A stretch of 64,000 nt of DNA, from NCBI RefSeq assembly GCF_000142905.1, contig NW_013657652.1:251407-315406 (forward strand), given 5' to 3'. The notes under the pieces are model-generated. The model did not search any database. It was not told the DNA's origin and saw only the letters and a list, made by a program, of their open reading frames with translations. The DNA is from Thecamonas trahens ATCC 50062 (lineage: Eukaryota > Apusozoa > Apusomonadida > Apusomonadidae). Position 1 is the stretch's first letter. Each line of letters opens with the position of its first letter. Shown here one piece after another: positions 48,268 to 58,527 of this stretch. Position numbers and translations under genes: made by a program.

Positions 48268-48849
48268 ATGGACCTTCCCAAGATTGTGCTCTGTGGGGTG
48301 GGCAGTGCAGCGATGGCCGAGCTGGCTGAGAGTGCAGGACTTGGCACGGACGCCGTCCACGACGTCGGCGTAGACGCCTGCGCGGTCGAGCTGCCGGCGC
48401 TCGCCGAGGTGTGGAACGCGCCCGAGGGCGAGGCGCTCGCAGCGCTTGCAGGCGGCGCCGCCGCCGTCGTCCTCACGTACACGGTCGACGACAGAACGAG
48501 CTTCAACGGGTTGAGGCGCTGGCTCTCGCTGCTGGATGCGCTCGGCTACGGCAGTCTCCGCTTCGTCCTTGGCCTCGGCACGGCAGCCGACGTGCCGGCC
48601 CACCACGCGGCGCAGCGGGAGGCCTTTCTCGCGCGACGCGGCCTCGCCCACTGTCTCGTGCACGAGAGCCAGGCTGTAGTCGACGGTATTGCCAGAGTGG
48701 TTGCAGCCGTCGAGGAGGTGCGGCCGATCAAACGGGCCCGCGGAAGCAGCGGAAGCGTCATGAGCGAGGACGGCGGCGGGGTAAGCGGCGACACGGGCTG
48801 TGAGGTCATGCTACGTTTGGGCTTTGCAGGCGATAGACACAGGCGGTGA
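48268..48849 (+). CDS. Degenerate Rab-like small GTPase (possible pseudo-GTPase)
   Basis: A single exon encoding 193 aa. The order of elements follows a Ras-type GTPase: KIVLCGVGSAAMAEL at the P-loop position, VWNAPEGEALAAL where WDTAGQE is expected, VVLTYTVDDRTSFNGLRRWLSLL as the beta4-alpha3 block, and FVLGLGTAADVP where NKxD should be. The P-loop Lys-Ser, the G3 Asp/Gln and the G4 NKxD are all missing, so GTP binding is doubtful. The C terminus lacks a prenylation CaaX/CC. The pattern resembles the AAGAB/p34 group and other pseudo-GTPases; either is possible. It starts 36 bp after the preceding gene's stop. Confidence 0.6.
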   Translation: MDLPKIVLCGVGSAAMAELAESAGLGTDAVHDVGVDACAVELPALAEVWNAPEGEALAALAGGAAAVVLTYTVDDRTSFNGLRRWLSLLDALGYGSLRFVLGLGTAADVPAHHAAQREAFLARRGLAHCLVHESQAVVDGIARVVAAVEEVRPIKRARGSSGSVMSEDGGGVSGDTGCEVMLRLGFAGDRHRR

Positions 48850-48859
48850 GACAGTAGAT

Positions 48860-50530
48860 TTACTTCCTTCTCTTCTGCGGCGGACGTGGTGACATCGACG
48901 AGGTGACCGACTGGCCGAGGTGTGAAGTGCCTGTGGCGACCGAGGAGGTCGACGAGACGCCCGAGGAGCTTGTGGACGTTGACGTTGACGCGGCTGTCGA
49001 TGAGCTGGACGACGAGGCTGAAGTTGCTGTGGCGGTGACGATAGAAACGGTGCGTTGGCGAGTCTGACCAGCGACTGGAGAGAGATCGATATCGTCAGAG
49101 GCGAGGTCGACGACGTCCGGGTTGGGTGGGCGGCGGGAGCGGCTGCCGGACGACCTGCCAGCACGGCGCGACGAGTTTGCAGATGAGCGGCCGTTGGAGG
49201 AGTGCTGGCGGGCGCGGTTTGCCTGACGGGCGGCGGCCTGGCGCTGGCGGAACTCCCAGGCCTCGAGGGCGCGGCGGCGCTCCTCTTCGGCGGCGAGACG
49301 GGCAGCCTCGCGCATACGCTGCTCGTGGGCGCGGATGGCTTCTTCGGTGGGAGGATAGTGCGGGGCGTGGGGTTGATGGACGTGCTGGGCGAGCGAAATG
49401 CGGCCGACGAGCTCGCCAGGCGCCGGCGGGCCGACCAAGGCAAACATGGGCACCTTGATGTCGTCGCAAGCCTCGGGCACCACAGTGGGAAAGGGGACAC
49501 ATGGAGTGGAGCCGTCATCAGCGAGCATGACATAGTAGACCGGGATGTTGGCCATGGGCCGCAGTTCGCCCTCGCGCAGCACAAAGCGCGGGTCGGCAAA
49601 CCGGTGCCGTGATCGGAGGAGGATGGCGACGAGGATGACTACAAAGACAAGGAAAAAAGCGACCAGGAGCGGGAGGAGGAGCTGGAACGTGGCTGGCGGC
49701 TTGTCTTCGTCAAACAGGCCGGGGCAAAAATGGAGAGTCCAGAACGCCTCGCGGGTCGGGCAGCGCGGGCACGAGATGTTGCGTGGCGGGAGAGCCCCGG
49801 GCTCATCGTACAGCGACATGTCACATACAGCACCGGCGTCGAGCTTGGAAAAGGCGTGGACGACGCCGCCAATGATCGGGTCGCCGGCGAGTGCAAATTG
49901 GAGCAGAAAGGCCTCGGGATCGACGCCCTGCTCGGCAGAGCAAGTGCAGAGCGACGAGGCGCAGGTGGCGGGCGTGTCGGGCTCGAGACAGTACGGCCCG
50001 GCACCCGAGTCGCACTGGCACGTCCCGGCCTGGCATAGCCCGTTAAAGTTGCATGCGTAGCGGCAGCGGGTGGCCTTGTAGTGGATGCGGAAGCCCGGAG
50101 CGGTGATGAACTGGTCCGAGTGAAAGAAGAGAGTCAAATACGGGCCCGATGACTGCAGCAGCGGCATGGCCTTGGTCCCCGAGTATGCGCCGAGAAGTGG
50201 GGCATGGGCAGCAAGCTCGGTTGCGTTGCCATCGCGCACAAATAGAATGTCCCATCCACACTCGGTCTCAAACTCGATCGACTCGACCACGATGGTCGCC
50301 AGCGGGTCGTTGGCCGCGAGCACCCAGGTGCAGTTCTTGTTCTCGGTGTAGTTGCTGTTGGGCCCCGACCCGTCAGTCAGCACACCCTCAACATCGGTCT
50401 GAAGGTACCGCGTCTGCAGACCAGAGCACTGCTGGCCCAAGCACGGCCCTGCCGTTGCCAGGAGCACCAGGAGTACCGTGGTCGCCAACGCCACCAGACC
50501 GGGCAATGTTAGCGGAAGGCGGACCGGCAT
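48860..50530 (-). CDS. Single-pass membrane protein with CUB and EGF-like domains
   Basis: A single exon encoding 556 aa from ATG 50530; the open frame extends upstream through Pro-rich non-coding sequence. Signal peptide LVALATTVLLVLLATAG is followed by a CUB-like domain (residues ~35-150: NYTENKNCTWVLAANDPLATIVVESIEFETECGWDILFVRDG) and an EGF-like module (CRYACNFNGLCQAGTCQCDSG), the arrangement found at the start of attractin and MEGF8. A further Cys-rich region precedes one transmembrane helix (LLLPLLVAFFLVFVVILVAILL). The ~250-residue cytosolic tail has an Arg/Glu-rich helix and Ser/Thr runs. It probably acts as an adhesion or uptake receptor at the cell surface. It ends 10 bp from the stop of the pseudo-GTPase gene. 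Confidence 0.8.
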   Translation of the reverse strand: MPVRLPLTLPGLVALATTVLLVLLATAGPCLGQQCSGLQTRYLQTDVEGVLTDGSGPNSNYTENKNCTWVLAANDPLATIVVESIEFETECGWDILFVRDGNATELAAHAPLLGAYSGTKAMPLLQSSGPYLTLFFHSDQFITAPGFRIHYKATRCRYACNFNGLCQAGTCQCDSGAGPYCLEPDTPATCASSLCTCSAEQGVDPEAFLLQFALAGDPIIGGVVHAFSKLDAGAVCDMSLYDEPGALPPRNISCPRCPTREAFWTLHFCPGLFDEDKPPATFQLLLPLLVAFFLVFVVILVAILLRSRHRFADPRFVLREGELRPMANIPVYYVMLADDGSTPCVPFPTVVPEACDDIKVPMFALVGPPAPGELVGRISLAQHVHQPHAPHYPPTEEAIRAHEQRMREAARLAAEEERRRALEAWEFRQRQAAARQANRARQHSSNGRSSANSSRRAGRSSGSRSRRPPNPDVVDLASDDIDLSPVAGQTRQRTVSIVTATATSASSSSSSTAASTSTSTSSSGVSSTSSVATGTSHLGQSVTSSMSPRPPQKRRK

Positions 50531-50821
50531 GGAGGGGGGGAGGGGGGAGGGGGTGGAAGGGGGTGGGAGGGGGTGGTGGTGGTGATTGAAAGGAGGTGGG
50601 TGACCTTGGGGAGTGGTGGTGAGTTGTGAGAGCAAAAGGGAGGAGGGAGTGCGGGAGGCAGGTGGGTGGGCGAGGTGGGGTGGGAAGGAGGGAAGGGGGG
50701 GGGGCCGCAAATTACGAGGTCGAGAACAATTTAGGACTTGCTGGGGTAGTAAGGGGCAAAGGCGTTGCTTGCGTAGCCACTGTTCATTGGGGGGAGGACA
50801 ATGGTGGGAGGGGATGAGGAC

Positions 50822-52379
50822 TCATGCATAGTACTCAAGCTCGGCCTTCTTGCGGGCCTGGACGACTGCGATGGCCTCGACAAAGTCCTCATGGACGATC
50901 TCGGTGCCCTCGCGGCGGAGGGCAAGCATGCCGGCCTCGACGGCGACGGCCTTGAGCTGTGCCGAGTTGAAGCCCTCGGTGGAGCGGGAGAGCTCGTCGT
51001 AGTTGACATCGCCGCGAACGTTCATCTTGCGCGAGTGGATCTGCAGGATGGAAGCGCGGGCCTGGGCGTCCGGGTGCGGGAACTCGATCTTGCGGTCGAA
51101 GCGGCCGGAGCGGAGGAGGGCCGGGTCAAGAATGTCAATGCGGTTGGTGGCGGCAATGACTTTGATGTCATCAGCGGCGGAAAAGCCGTCCATCTGGTTA
51201 AGGAGCTCGAGCATTGTCCGCTGGACCTCGCGGTCGCCAGAGAGCTCCGAGTCCTGGCGCTTCATACCGACGGCGTCGAGCTCGTCGATGAAGATGATGG
51301 TGGGCGCCTTTTCCTTGGCAAGGGCAAAGGCGTCGCGGACAAGCTTGGCGCCGTCACCGATGAACATCTGGACGAGCTGCGGACCTGCGAGCTTGAGGAA
51401 GGCGGCATTGGCCATGTTGGCGCACGCCTTGGCGAGCAGGGTCTTACCAGTGCCCGGCGGGCCGTAGAAGAGCACTCCCTTGGGCGGTTGAATGCCGAGG
51501 GCAAGGAACTTGGCCTTCTTGTCCTCGTGGAACGGCCAGACCACGGCCTCGCGCATCTCGTCGATCTGGGTGTTGAGGCCGCCAACGTCGGCGAGTGTCT
51601 CCGACGGCGCCTCGTCGAGCTCCATGGCCTTGACCCGCGAGTCGTACTCGGCAGGCAGCTTCTCCAGAATGAGGTACGAGTCTTTGTTGACGCCGACAAG
51701 GTCACCCGGCCGCATCTCGGCTGGCGGCACAAGGCCAGCAATCGGGAGGAAGACAGTCTGCCGGGTCGATGTCTTGATCACCGCGCACTTGCCCTTGCGC
51801 TGCGAGTCCAGGTCCTGGTTCGCCCCATCCTCCTCCTCCATCTCCTCGGGGTCGACGTCGAGCAGCTCCACAACCGTCGAGACCAGGTACGGCAGCGCCT
51901 TGTTGCGCTTCACCTTGGCCACGTTGTCCTCCAGCTGAGCCTTCATCCGCTCCAGCTCAAACCGCAACCGGTTGGCGTCGGTCTCCATGATCTGCACCTC
52001 GCGGTCGAGCATCCGCGTCCGCGACTGCACCTCCTCCGCCGACATGGTCAGGATCTCCGGGTCGACCTCGAGCGCCGACTGCACCCCGCGCCCACCACCG
52101 CAAGCCACAGCCACACAACCAGCCGAGCACATCCCGTGAGTTGTGCACTACTTCTTGCTCACCGCCAAGGCAAGAGCTTCTGCCGACACACTCTCTCTGC
52201 ACCACTACAGAGCTGGCTCTCCACCAGAGCGACCGGCGCAAGGCCAGCGGAAAAACCGAGGACCAAGGCGACCTTCTACCCAGCGGCGCGACCAAGGGGG
52301 GGGGGGGGGGGGGGGGGCGGCCTCCACCACTCGGGACACAACGTACAAAGGTGGCATCTGCCTCTGCAAGCGTCGACAT
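50822..52379 (-). CDS. PSMC3: 26S proteasome regulatory ATPase RPT5
   Basis: The long exon (50822-52078) encodes the bulk: coiled coil and OB fold, then AAA+ with Walker A GPPGTGKT, Walker [12 protein letters not shown], sensor [12 protein letters not shown] and arginine fingers in [15 protein letters not shown] 33-nt first exon is likely at 52347-52379 ([11 protein letters not shown]), because its GTACG donor and the GTGCAG acceptor at 52079 are both phase 0 and the 268-nt intron contains the C run seen in other introns. Starting instead at the in-frame ATG 52132 gives an unusual Cys/Gly-rich N terminus. Total 429 aa (human 439). The protein ends in YYA, the HbYX-type tail by which RPT5 docks into the alpha ring of the 20S core. 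Nucleus and cytosol. Confidence 0.95.
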
Positions 52380-52732
52380 GCGGGGCAGTGTCGTGCAGAG
52401 TGTGCGAGAGAGAGATGGCTGGCGACGAGGATACAGGCCTGGCTCGACAACGAGGGCGGCCGAGAGCGCGCTGTCGACAGGCGAGCAAGTTCGGCGGTCA
52501 GCGAGCGGGCGACCAGCCGCCGGCAGGCAGTCGGCGGTGTGTTGGTTGCCCGCTGTTTGGCTTCAAAAAAATAATAGGAACGTTGGACGAAGGCGACCGA
52601 TTCAGGAAAGAGTGGCTGGTGGCGGGCGGGAAGATGAGGGAGAGCGCGACTCGAGGCAATCCTTGCGAAATATTGGGCAGGAAGCGGGCAACGGGCAGAG
52701 GCACGGGAGGACGGACCACACAACTACCGAAC
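52380..52732. promoter_or_regulatory. Divergent promoter region of RPT5 and the zinc-knuckle gene
   Basis: About 350 bases between start codons. A-rich patches (for example AAAAAAATAATAGG near 52565-52578) stand out from the GC-rich background. No further gene seen. Confidence 0.5.
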
Positions 52733-52910
52733 ATGAGCGAGGAGACAGTGACCAACGGAGCGGGTGCGGGTGCCGAGGCAGGGGCGGTGAAGAGCGAGGC
52801 TGGGGCTGCGGGCGCGGTGGAGGCTGGTGTGGTTGAGGCAGGAGCGGGTGCAGCAGGAGCGGCAGTTTCGGATGGTGGCGCCCAGGTCGCCGAGGGCGCA
52901 GCAGAGAGCA

Positions 52911-52952
<42 letters not shown>

Positions 52953-53944
52953 AGGGCGAGGGCGAGAGCTTGAAGCGCAAGCGCGACGACGACGCTTCGG
53001 CGACGACGGCGGCGGCGGCGGCGGTGGCGGCTCCGGCCGAGGCAGCGGCTGTTGAGGATGACGGCTACGGCGACGAGCCTGCGCCAAAGCGGGCGCGCGG
53101 CCTCGAGGCTCCGGCTGCGGTGGCGGCTCCTGTGACGGCGGCAGCTCCGGCTCCTGCGGCAGCGGCAGCTCCGGCTCCTGCGGTGGCGGCGGCTCCTGCA
53201 GCGGCGGCGGCTCCTGCGGCGGCGGCTCCTGCGGCGGCGGCTCCTGCGGCGGCGGCTCCGGCGCCGGGTGCTCCGGTGCAGCAGCCTGCGTATGGGTACG
53301 CGCAGCCTGTGGCTGCGGCGCCGATGGCGCCCGTGGGCGGCCCGAACGCGCACGTGCGGTGCTACTCGTGCGGCGGTTACGGACATTACGCACGCGAGTG
53401 CCCCGCACAGCAGCCGCAGGCCGCCGGCGGGTACGGCGCCCAGGGCTACGGCGCGCCGGCGGCTGCCGGCGGGTACGGCGCCCAGGGCTACGACCAGTCG
53501 GGCTACGGCCAGCAGGCGGCCGGTGGTTACGGCCAGCAGGCGGCCGGCGGTTACGGCCAGCAGGCAGCTGGTGGTTACCAGCAGGGCGGTTACCAGCAGG
53601 GCGGATACGGCGGCGGGTACCAGCAGGGCGGTTACGGCGGCGGGTACCAGCAGGGCGGCTACGGTGGTGGGTACCAGCAGGGCGGTTACGGTGGACAGGG
53701 CGGATACGCCGCTCGTAACCCGCATCTTCCGCCCGACCGTGGCTGCTTCCGCTGTGGCGGCCCGCACCTGGCCCGCAACTGCCCTCAGTCGGCCGCGCCC
53801 GGCATGGACACTTGCTTCCGCTGCGGTCAGCCCGGCCACCGCGCCCGCGAGTGCGGCGCGCCTGACTCGCGCACCTGCTACCTGTGCAAGCAGGTCGGCC
53901 ACATCTCGTCGCAGTGCCCGAACGGTGGCGCCGCTGCCTACTAG
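52733..53944 (+). CDS. Zinc-knuckle (CCHC) RNA-binding protein with Ala-rich and GYQQGG low-complexity repeats
   Basis: A single exon encoding 403 aa. The N-terminal ~200 residues are Ala/Gly/Glu/Pro low complexity with one basic patch (LKRKRDDD). Four zinc knuckles follow: CYSCGGYGHYAREC, then after ~95 residues CFRCGGPHLARNC, CFRCGQPGHRAREC and CYLCKQVGHISSQC. Between the first and second lie tandem GYGQQAAGG and GGYQQGGYGG repeats (53500-53700), a prion-like tyrosine/glutamine/glycine segment. The second knuckle has spacing CX2CX3HX4C, one residue short of the canonical form. CNBP/Gis2/Byr3-type proteins with such knuckles bind single-stranded nucleic acid and regulate translation. The low-complexity repeat suggests granule-type condensation. 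Confidence 0.88.
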
Positions 53945-54183
53945 AGCTGTTGCGCTGTTGCATCGTTGTCGCACTTTTGCTCTCCCTGCCACTCCCCTCA
54001 CTTTGCAGAGGGAGGCGGGAGAGGGAAGAAAGTAGAAGAGGTTAGAAAGTATTGAAGTCGCTATTTGATGTGTACACTCTTGACAATAGTGGTGGAGACT
54101 CGGCGAAGGCTCGCCCCCCTCCCCCCATTCTCACTTTGCTGAATGACTACCTCATTCGGCCACACCCGACTTAGACCACTCAA

Positions 54184-56069
54184 ATGGCAGACGACAAGAC
54201 GCCGGCTGCCGGCGGTATTGGCGAGGCCTTCCAGGAGATTTCATTGGCCGATCACACACCCGAGCCGCTCCCGGAGCAGTCTCTGGACAACCTGGACATT
54301 GTACGTGACCAAGAGTGCCTGTTGCTTCCTGTAGCACGCCGTGTGCCTCCCGCAGCGAGTCGGCAGTGTTCGAAGAGCCGGCTCGCCTCGCCGAGGCAGC
54401 GCTTGTCCGCTCGGCTGCTGTTCATCCTCATCCACCAACTCACCGCCCCCCCACCCCCACCCCGGCTGCTGCACCGGTACCGCACAGGAGTCGCTGACGC
54501 CGCTCACCCCGGACATCATTGCCCGCCAGGCCACCATCAACATCGGTACGTGCTCTTACCCTCGGCGCCTTGCCATGGCACACCTTGGGCCGCCACCAAC
54601 TCCAATTTTTGTGTGACTGCCTCTGCCTCGCAGCCCCGCCGTCATCGTGCCCATGGAGCTTGGCGAGCCAGGCCCTGGTGGGACAGAAGCGACCAGAGAG
54701 CCTTGCTGCATGGGCTTGTCCGCGGCAGGATGGCGAGGGGGAGAGGGGGAGGGCGCGGGGGCTCGAATGCAGCGGACACTCACAGCGGCGCGGCGCGAGG
54801 ACAGGAACGATTGGGCATGTGGCCCACGGCAAGTCGACGCTCGTCAAGGCCATTTCGGGCGTGCAGACTGTGCGGTTCAAGAACGAGCTCGAGCGCAATA
54901 TTACGATCAAGCTTGGCTACGCCAACGCCAAGATCTACAAGTGCGAGAACCCCGAGTGCCCGCCGCCCGGCTGCTACCGGTCGTACAAGTCGTCGCACGA
55001 GATCTCGCCGCCGTGCCGCCGCCCCGGGTGCGGCGGGCGGATGGAGCTGCAGCGGCATGTCAGTTTCGTCGACTGCCCCGGCCACGACATTCTCATGGCG
55101 ACGATGCTCAACGGCGCGGCGGTGATGGACGCAGCGCTCCTTCTGGTGGCGGCCAACGAGTCGTGCCCGCAGCCGCAGACCTCGGAGCACCTTGCCGCCA
55201 TCGAGATCATGCGCCTCCAGCACATCCTGATTATGCAGAACAAGGTCGATCTGATCAAGCAGTCGCAAGCCGAGGAGCAGCACAAGCAGATCCAGGCCTT
55301 TGTGAAGGGCACCGTCGCTGACGGCGCGCCGGTCGTCCCGATCTCGGCGCAGCTCAAGTACAACATTGACGTGGTGTGCGAGTACATCTGCACGCGCATC
55401 CCGGTCCCAGCGCGCGACTTTACCTCTGCTCCGCTCCTCATCGTTATCCGCTCGTTCGACATCAACAAGCCCGGATGCGCCGTCGACGAGCTCAAGGGTG
55501 GCGTCGCCGGTGGCTCAATCCTCAAGGGTGTGCTCAAGGTCGGCGACGAGATCGAGGTCCGTCCGGGCATCGTCTCGAAGAACGCCGAGGGCCAGGTCCA
55601 GGTCCAGCCCATCCTCTCGCGCATTGTCTCGCTCTTTGCCGAGCACAACGACCTGCAGTACGCCGTGCCCGGTGGCCTCATCGGTGTCGGCACCCTCATC
55701 GACCCCATGCACTGCCGCGCCGATCGCCTCGTCGGTAAGATGCTCGGCGCCGTCGACCAGCTGCCGGCCTGCTACGTCGAGCTCGAGATCTCGTTCTTCC
55801 TCCTCCGCCGCCTCCTCGGCGTCCGCACCGAGGGCAAGGCCAAGGGCTCCAAGGTCTCCAAGCTTGTCAAGGGCGAGGTCCTCATGCTCAACATCGGCTC
55901 GCTCTCCACCGGCGGCCGCGTCACCGCCCTCCACGCTGATCTGGCCAAGGTTGTCCTCTCGGCGCCCACCTGCGCCCGCATCGGCGACAAGATCGCCCTC
56001 TCCCGCCGCCTTGCCTCGTCCTGGCGTCTCATCGGCTGGGGCACGGTCAAGCGTGGCAAGGAGCTGTGA
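54184..56069 (+). CDS. EIF2S3: Translation initiation factor eIF2 gamma
   Basis: Three exons (54184-54300, 54488-54545, 54805-56069; introns 187 and 259 nt, both starting GTACGTG) encode 479 aa (human 472). The second splice restores the G1 motif: [17 protein letters not shown]. Other GTPase motifs are VDCPGHD (G3), NKVDLI (G4) and PISAQLKYN (G5). The zinc-ribbon of eIF2-gamma is present ([13 protein letters not shown]...CRRPGCGG), as is the domain II/III core ([30 protein letters not shown]). The factor delivers Met-tRNAi to the 40S subunit as part of eIF2. The stop lies 46 bp before the next start codon on the same strand. Confidence 0.97.
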
Positions 56070-56115
56070 GGCATGGCAAATAACAACAACAACAACCAAC
56101 AGCTCCAACAGCATC

Positions 56116-57703
56116 ATGCGCTCGTACCTGAGGCTCAAGTCGGGCTGCGGTACACTACTCAGCCGACAAGGCCACACGCGACTCTCACATCATTCTCACC
56201 CCCACCGCAGCCCGGGACGCCGAGGTCGCCCGGGCCCGGGCCCGCACACGAGCCCGGGCCCGGGAAGCCGGGTGGGCGTCGTGGGCCGACGCTACGCTGG
56301 CGCCGCGGCTACAAGCCTGGTGCGGTCGCAAGGCGTGCGGGGTGCTCGCAGTCGCCTTTGCACTCGCGGTGCTGGTAGCGGCCGCAACGAGCGTGCTGGC
56401 GCCTGCTCTGGCACGGAGCGTGGCTGCCGCGGGCGTCGGGCACACCCACATGTTCCTTCCGCGGGTGCTTGGCAAGGCGCCAGCCTATCTCGGGCCATCG
56501 GTCGAGGCGCTGGCGGCGCAGACTAGCCTGCCTGCGTCTGCGCTGGTGGAGCCGATCCGAGTCGTTCGGGTTCGGTCGCGGTGGGACCTGCATCCGCCGG
56601 CGATGTGGCTCGGGTGGGGCGAGAGCGCGGCCAACTCATGGGTGAGCGGGCGGCACGGCGAGCGCCGGCGCGGCGTCTTCCTTCCGTGGCTCTCCGCAGA
56701 GCTCACCCGTGCACCTTGTCCAGTGATGTGCGAGGTGACGAGCAACGGCTCGGCGATCGACGACGCCGACGCTCTAGTGTACGAGCCGTCGAACGCACAG
56801 CTTTGGTTCGGCCGCCACTGGCGAAGGTATCCGCTCGACTTTCCTCAGACGCGGGGCACCAAGCCGTGGCGCAAGACCGTCGCCGTTGTCTACGAGGTGC
56901 CGTCGTCGTTCGACTCGGTCGCCAACGTCTCAGCCGAGTACGACTGGCTGGCAACGTATGCGCTCGACGCGCAGCTCCCGATCTCGCTCTTTTGTGGCTT
57001 TGGCTACGCGTGGCAGGACTTGTTTGCGCCGACAGCCGGGACGGTGACCGGCGCGCGCCCGCTGCCGGCGCTGCGCCCGCTGCGGGCCAAGATTCCTGCG
57101 GCAGTCTACATTGCGTCGAGGTGCTCAAGCGCTGATGCTCGAGCGCGCGACGCGTACGTGGCGCAGCTAGCGCGCTGGTTTCCGGTCGTCTCGTTTGGTG
57201 AGTGCCTACACAACGCAGATATGCCGGGCGAGCTTGCCGGCGGAGGGCAGTGGCCGCGCCCGTGGCATTCGAAGATTGCAGTCCTCTCGCGGTACGCCTT
57301 CTACCTCGCCTTTGAGAATGCCAACGTCACCGACTGGATCACCGAGAAGCCGATGCACGGTTGGCTCGCCGGGACCGTCCCGGTCGTCATGGGCGCCCGC
57401 CTCGAGCCGCACTGGTCACCCGGCGCCGGCTCACACATCCACGTCGCCGACTTTGACTCGCCGGCCGCGCTCGGGCTCCGTCTCGCCGCCATCTCCCGCA
57501 GCGAGGCAGCTTACAACGATCACTTTGCCTGGCGGCAGCGCCCGCCGCCACCTGCCTTTGTTGACCGTGTCTCTCAGTGCGCCTTCTACGCCGATTGTCG
57601 CCTCTGCCTCCAGCTGGCGCAGGCGCGGCACGAGTATCGCCTCGCTGCCACCCGCACTCGACCGCCCAACGCTGGGAGTGGGCGCGGGCCGAAGTTGACG
57701 TGA
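56116..57703 (+). CDS. GT10-family alpha-1,3-fucosyltransferase-like type II membrane protein
   Basis: The long exon (56211-57703) has no good ATG before a transmembrane helix. A 34-nt first exon (56116-56149, MRSYLRLKSGC) joined across a 61-nt intron (GTACAC...CGCAG, phase 1) keeps the frame and supplies a start, giving 508 aa. Layout: short Arg-rich cytosolic tail, signal anchor (LAVAFALAVLVAAATSVL), stem and catalytic domain. The GDP-fucose motif is clear: YAFYLAFENANVTDWITEKPMHGWLAGTVPVVMG (compare FEN...DYITEK...VPVV.G of GT10), preceded by the acceptor-side block. It should fucosylate N-glycans or other glycans in the Golgi. The exact linkage cannot be told. The inferred first exon is less certain than the catalytic part. 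Confidence 0.85.
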
Positions 57704-57742
57704 CCTGGCCGGACGTGGCCACACCTCTCCCACAAATCTACA

Positions 57743-58367
57743 ATGGCGATCCAGCGCGACAACACCATGGTTGACACCGTCAAGGCCTCCAAGGGCTTCC
57801 TCAAGGACAACAAGTCTCGCGGCCGCACCCGCCAGCACGACCGCCGTCGCCGCAAGCCGACCCAGTCGTACTCGTCGTACATCTACAAGGTAGGCCCTTC
57901 CCATCCCCCGTGTGCCTGCCCGTGCCTGGCGGTAGATTCCTCGGGCACTGTCCCCCGCAAAAAAACGCGCCAACGGTGGCGCCACAACCGGCAACCCTCG
58001 AACCGTCCAGCATGCGTCCCCTCTCTTCCTGCACCCACTTTCTCTTCCTGCACCCACGTGTGTGGACTAACACTCTCCCTCCTTCCCTCTGCCCTTCCAT
58101 CTCTCGCTTGCACAGGTGCTCAAGCAGGTGCACCCCGACACCGGCATGTCCCGCCGCGCCATGTCGATCATGAACTCGTTCGTCAACGACACCTTTGAGA
58201 AGATCGCCCTCGAGGCCTCGCGCCTTGCCAAGTTCTCGGGCAAGCAGACCATCACCTCCCGCGAAATCCAGACCGCTGCCCGTCTCATCCTCCCCGGTGA
58301 GCTCGCCAAGCACGCCGTGTCCGAGGGCACGAAGGCTGTCACCAAGTACACCACCTCGACCGCCTAA
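57743..58367 (+). CDS. Histone H2B with one intron
   Basis: Two exons (57743-57889 and 58116-58367; intron 226 nt, GTAGG...CACAG, phase 0) encode 132 aa. The fold is standard: [73 protein letters not shown]. The N-terminal tail is atypical ([39 protein letters not shown]), with acidic residues and few of the usual Lys-Pro repeats, so it may be a variant. The intron and the downstream TGTAAA (58426) suggest a polyadenylated rather than stem-loop replication-type mRNA. No other histone gene is visible nearby. Confidence 0.96.
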
Positions 58368-58425
58368 GCGCAGTTCGATGTCCGGCGTACGGTTTTGCTC
58401 CCCCCCCCCATCCTTCTCATGCAGC

Positions 58426-58431
58426 TGTAAA
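58426..58431 (+). terminator. Candidate poly(A) signal TGTAAA downstream of H2B
   Basis: The hexamer lies ~60 nt after the H2B stop. No histone-type stem-loop was noticed in this 3' flank. Confidence 0.4.
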
Positions 58432-58527
58432 GTACTCTCGCTGCGTCTTCCTGCGCCCTATGCCTGCCCTACATGCGCCTTGCCTCTGCCCGTCCACATG
58501 TTCTGCAACTGAATGGCGACCGACCTC

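Noticed and set aside
50801-52140. Very long plus-strand open frame covering the RPT5 gene
   Set aside because: It is antisense to a highly conserved AAA+ ATPase; only its downstream part from 52733 (zinc-knuckle protein) is real.
52733-53944. Zinc-knuckle protein considered as a retrotransposon Gag
   Set aside because: There is no reverse transcriptase, protease or terminal repeat nearby, and four knuckles plus an Ala-rich/GYQQGG body fit a CNBP-type cellular protein better.
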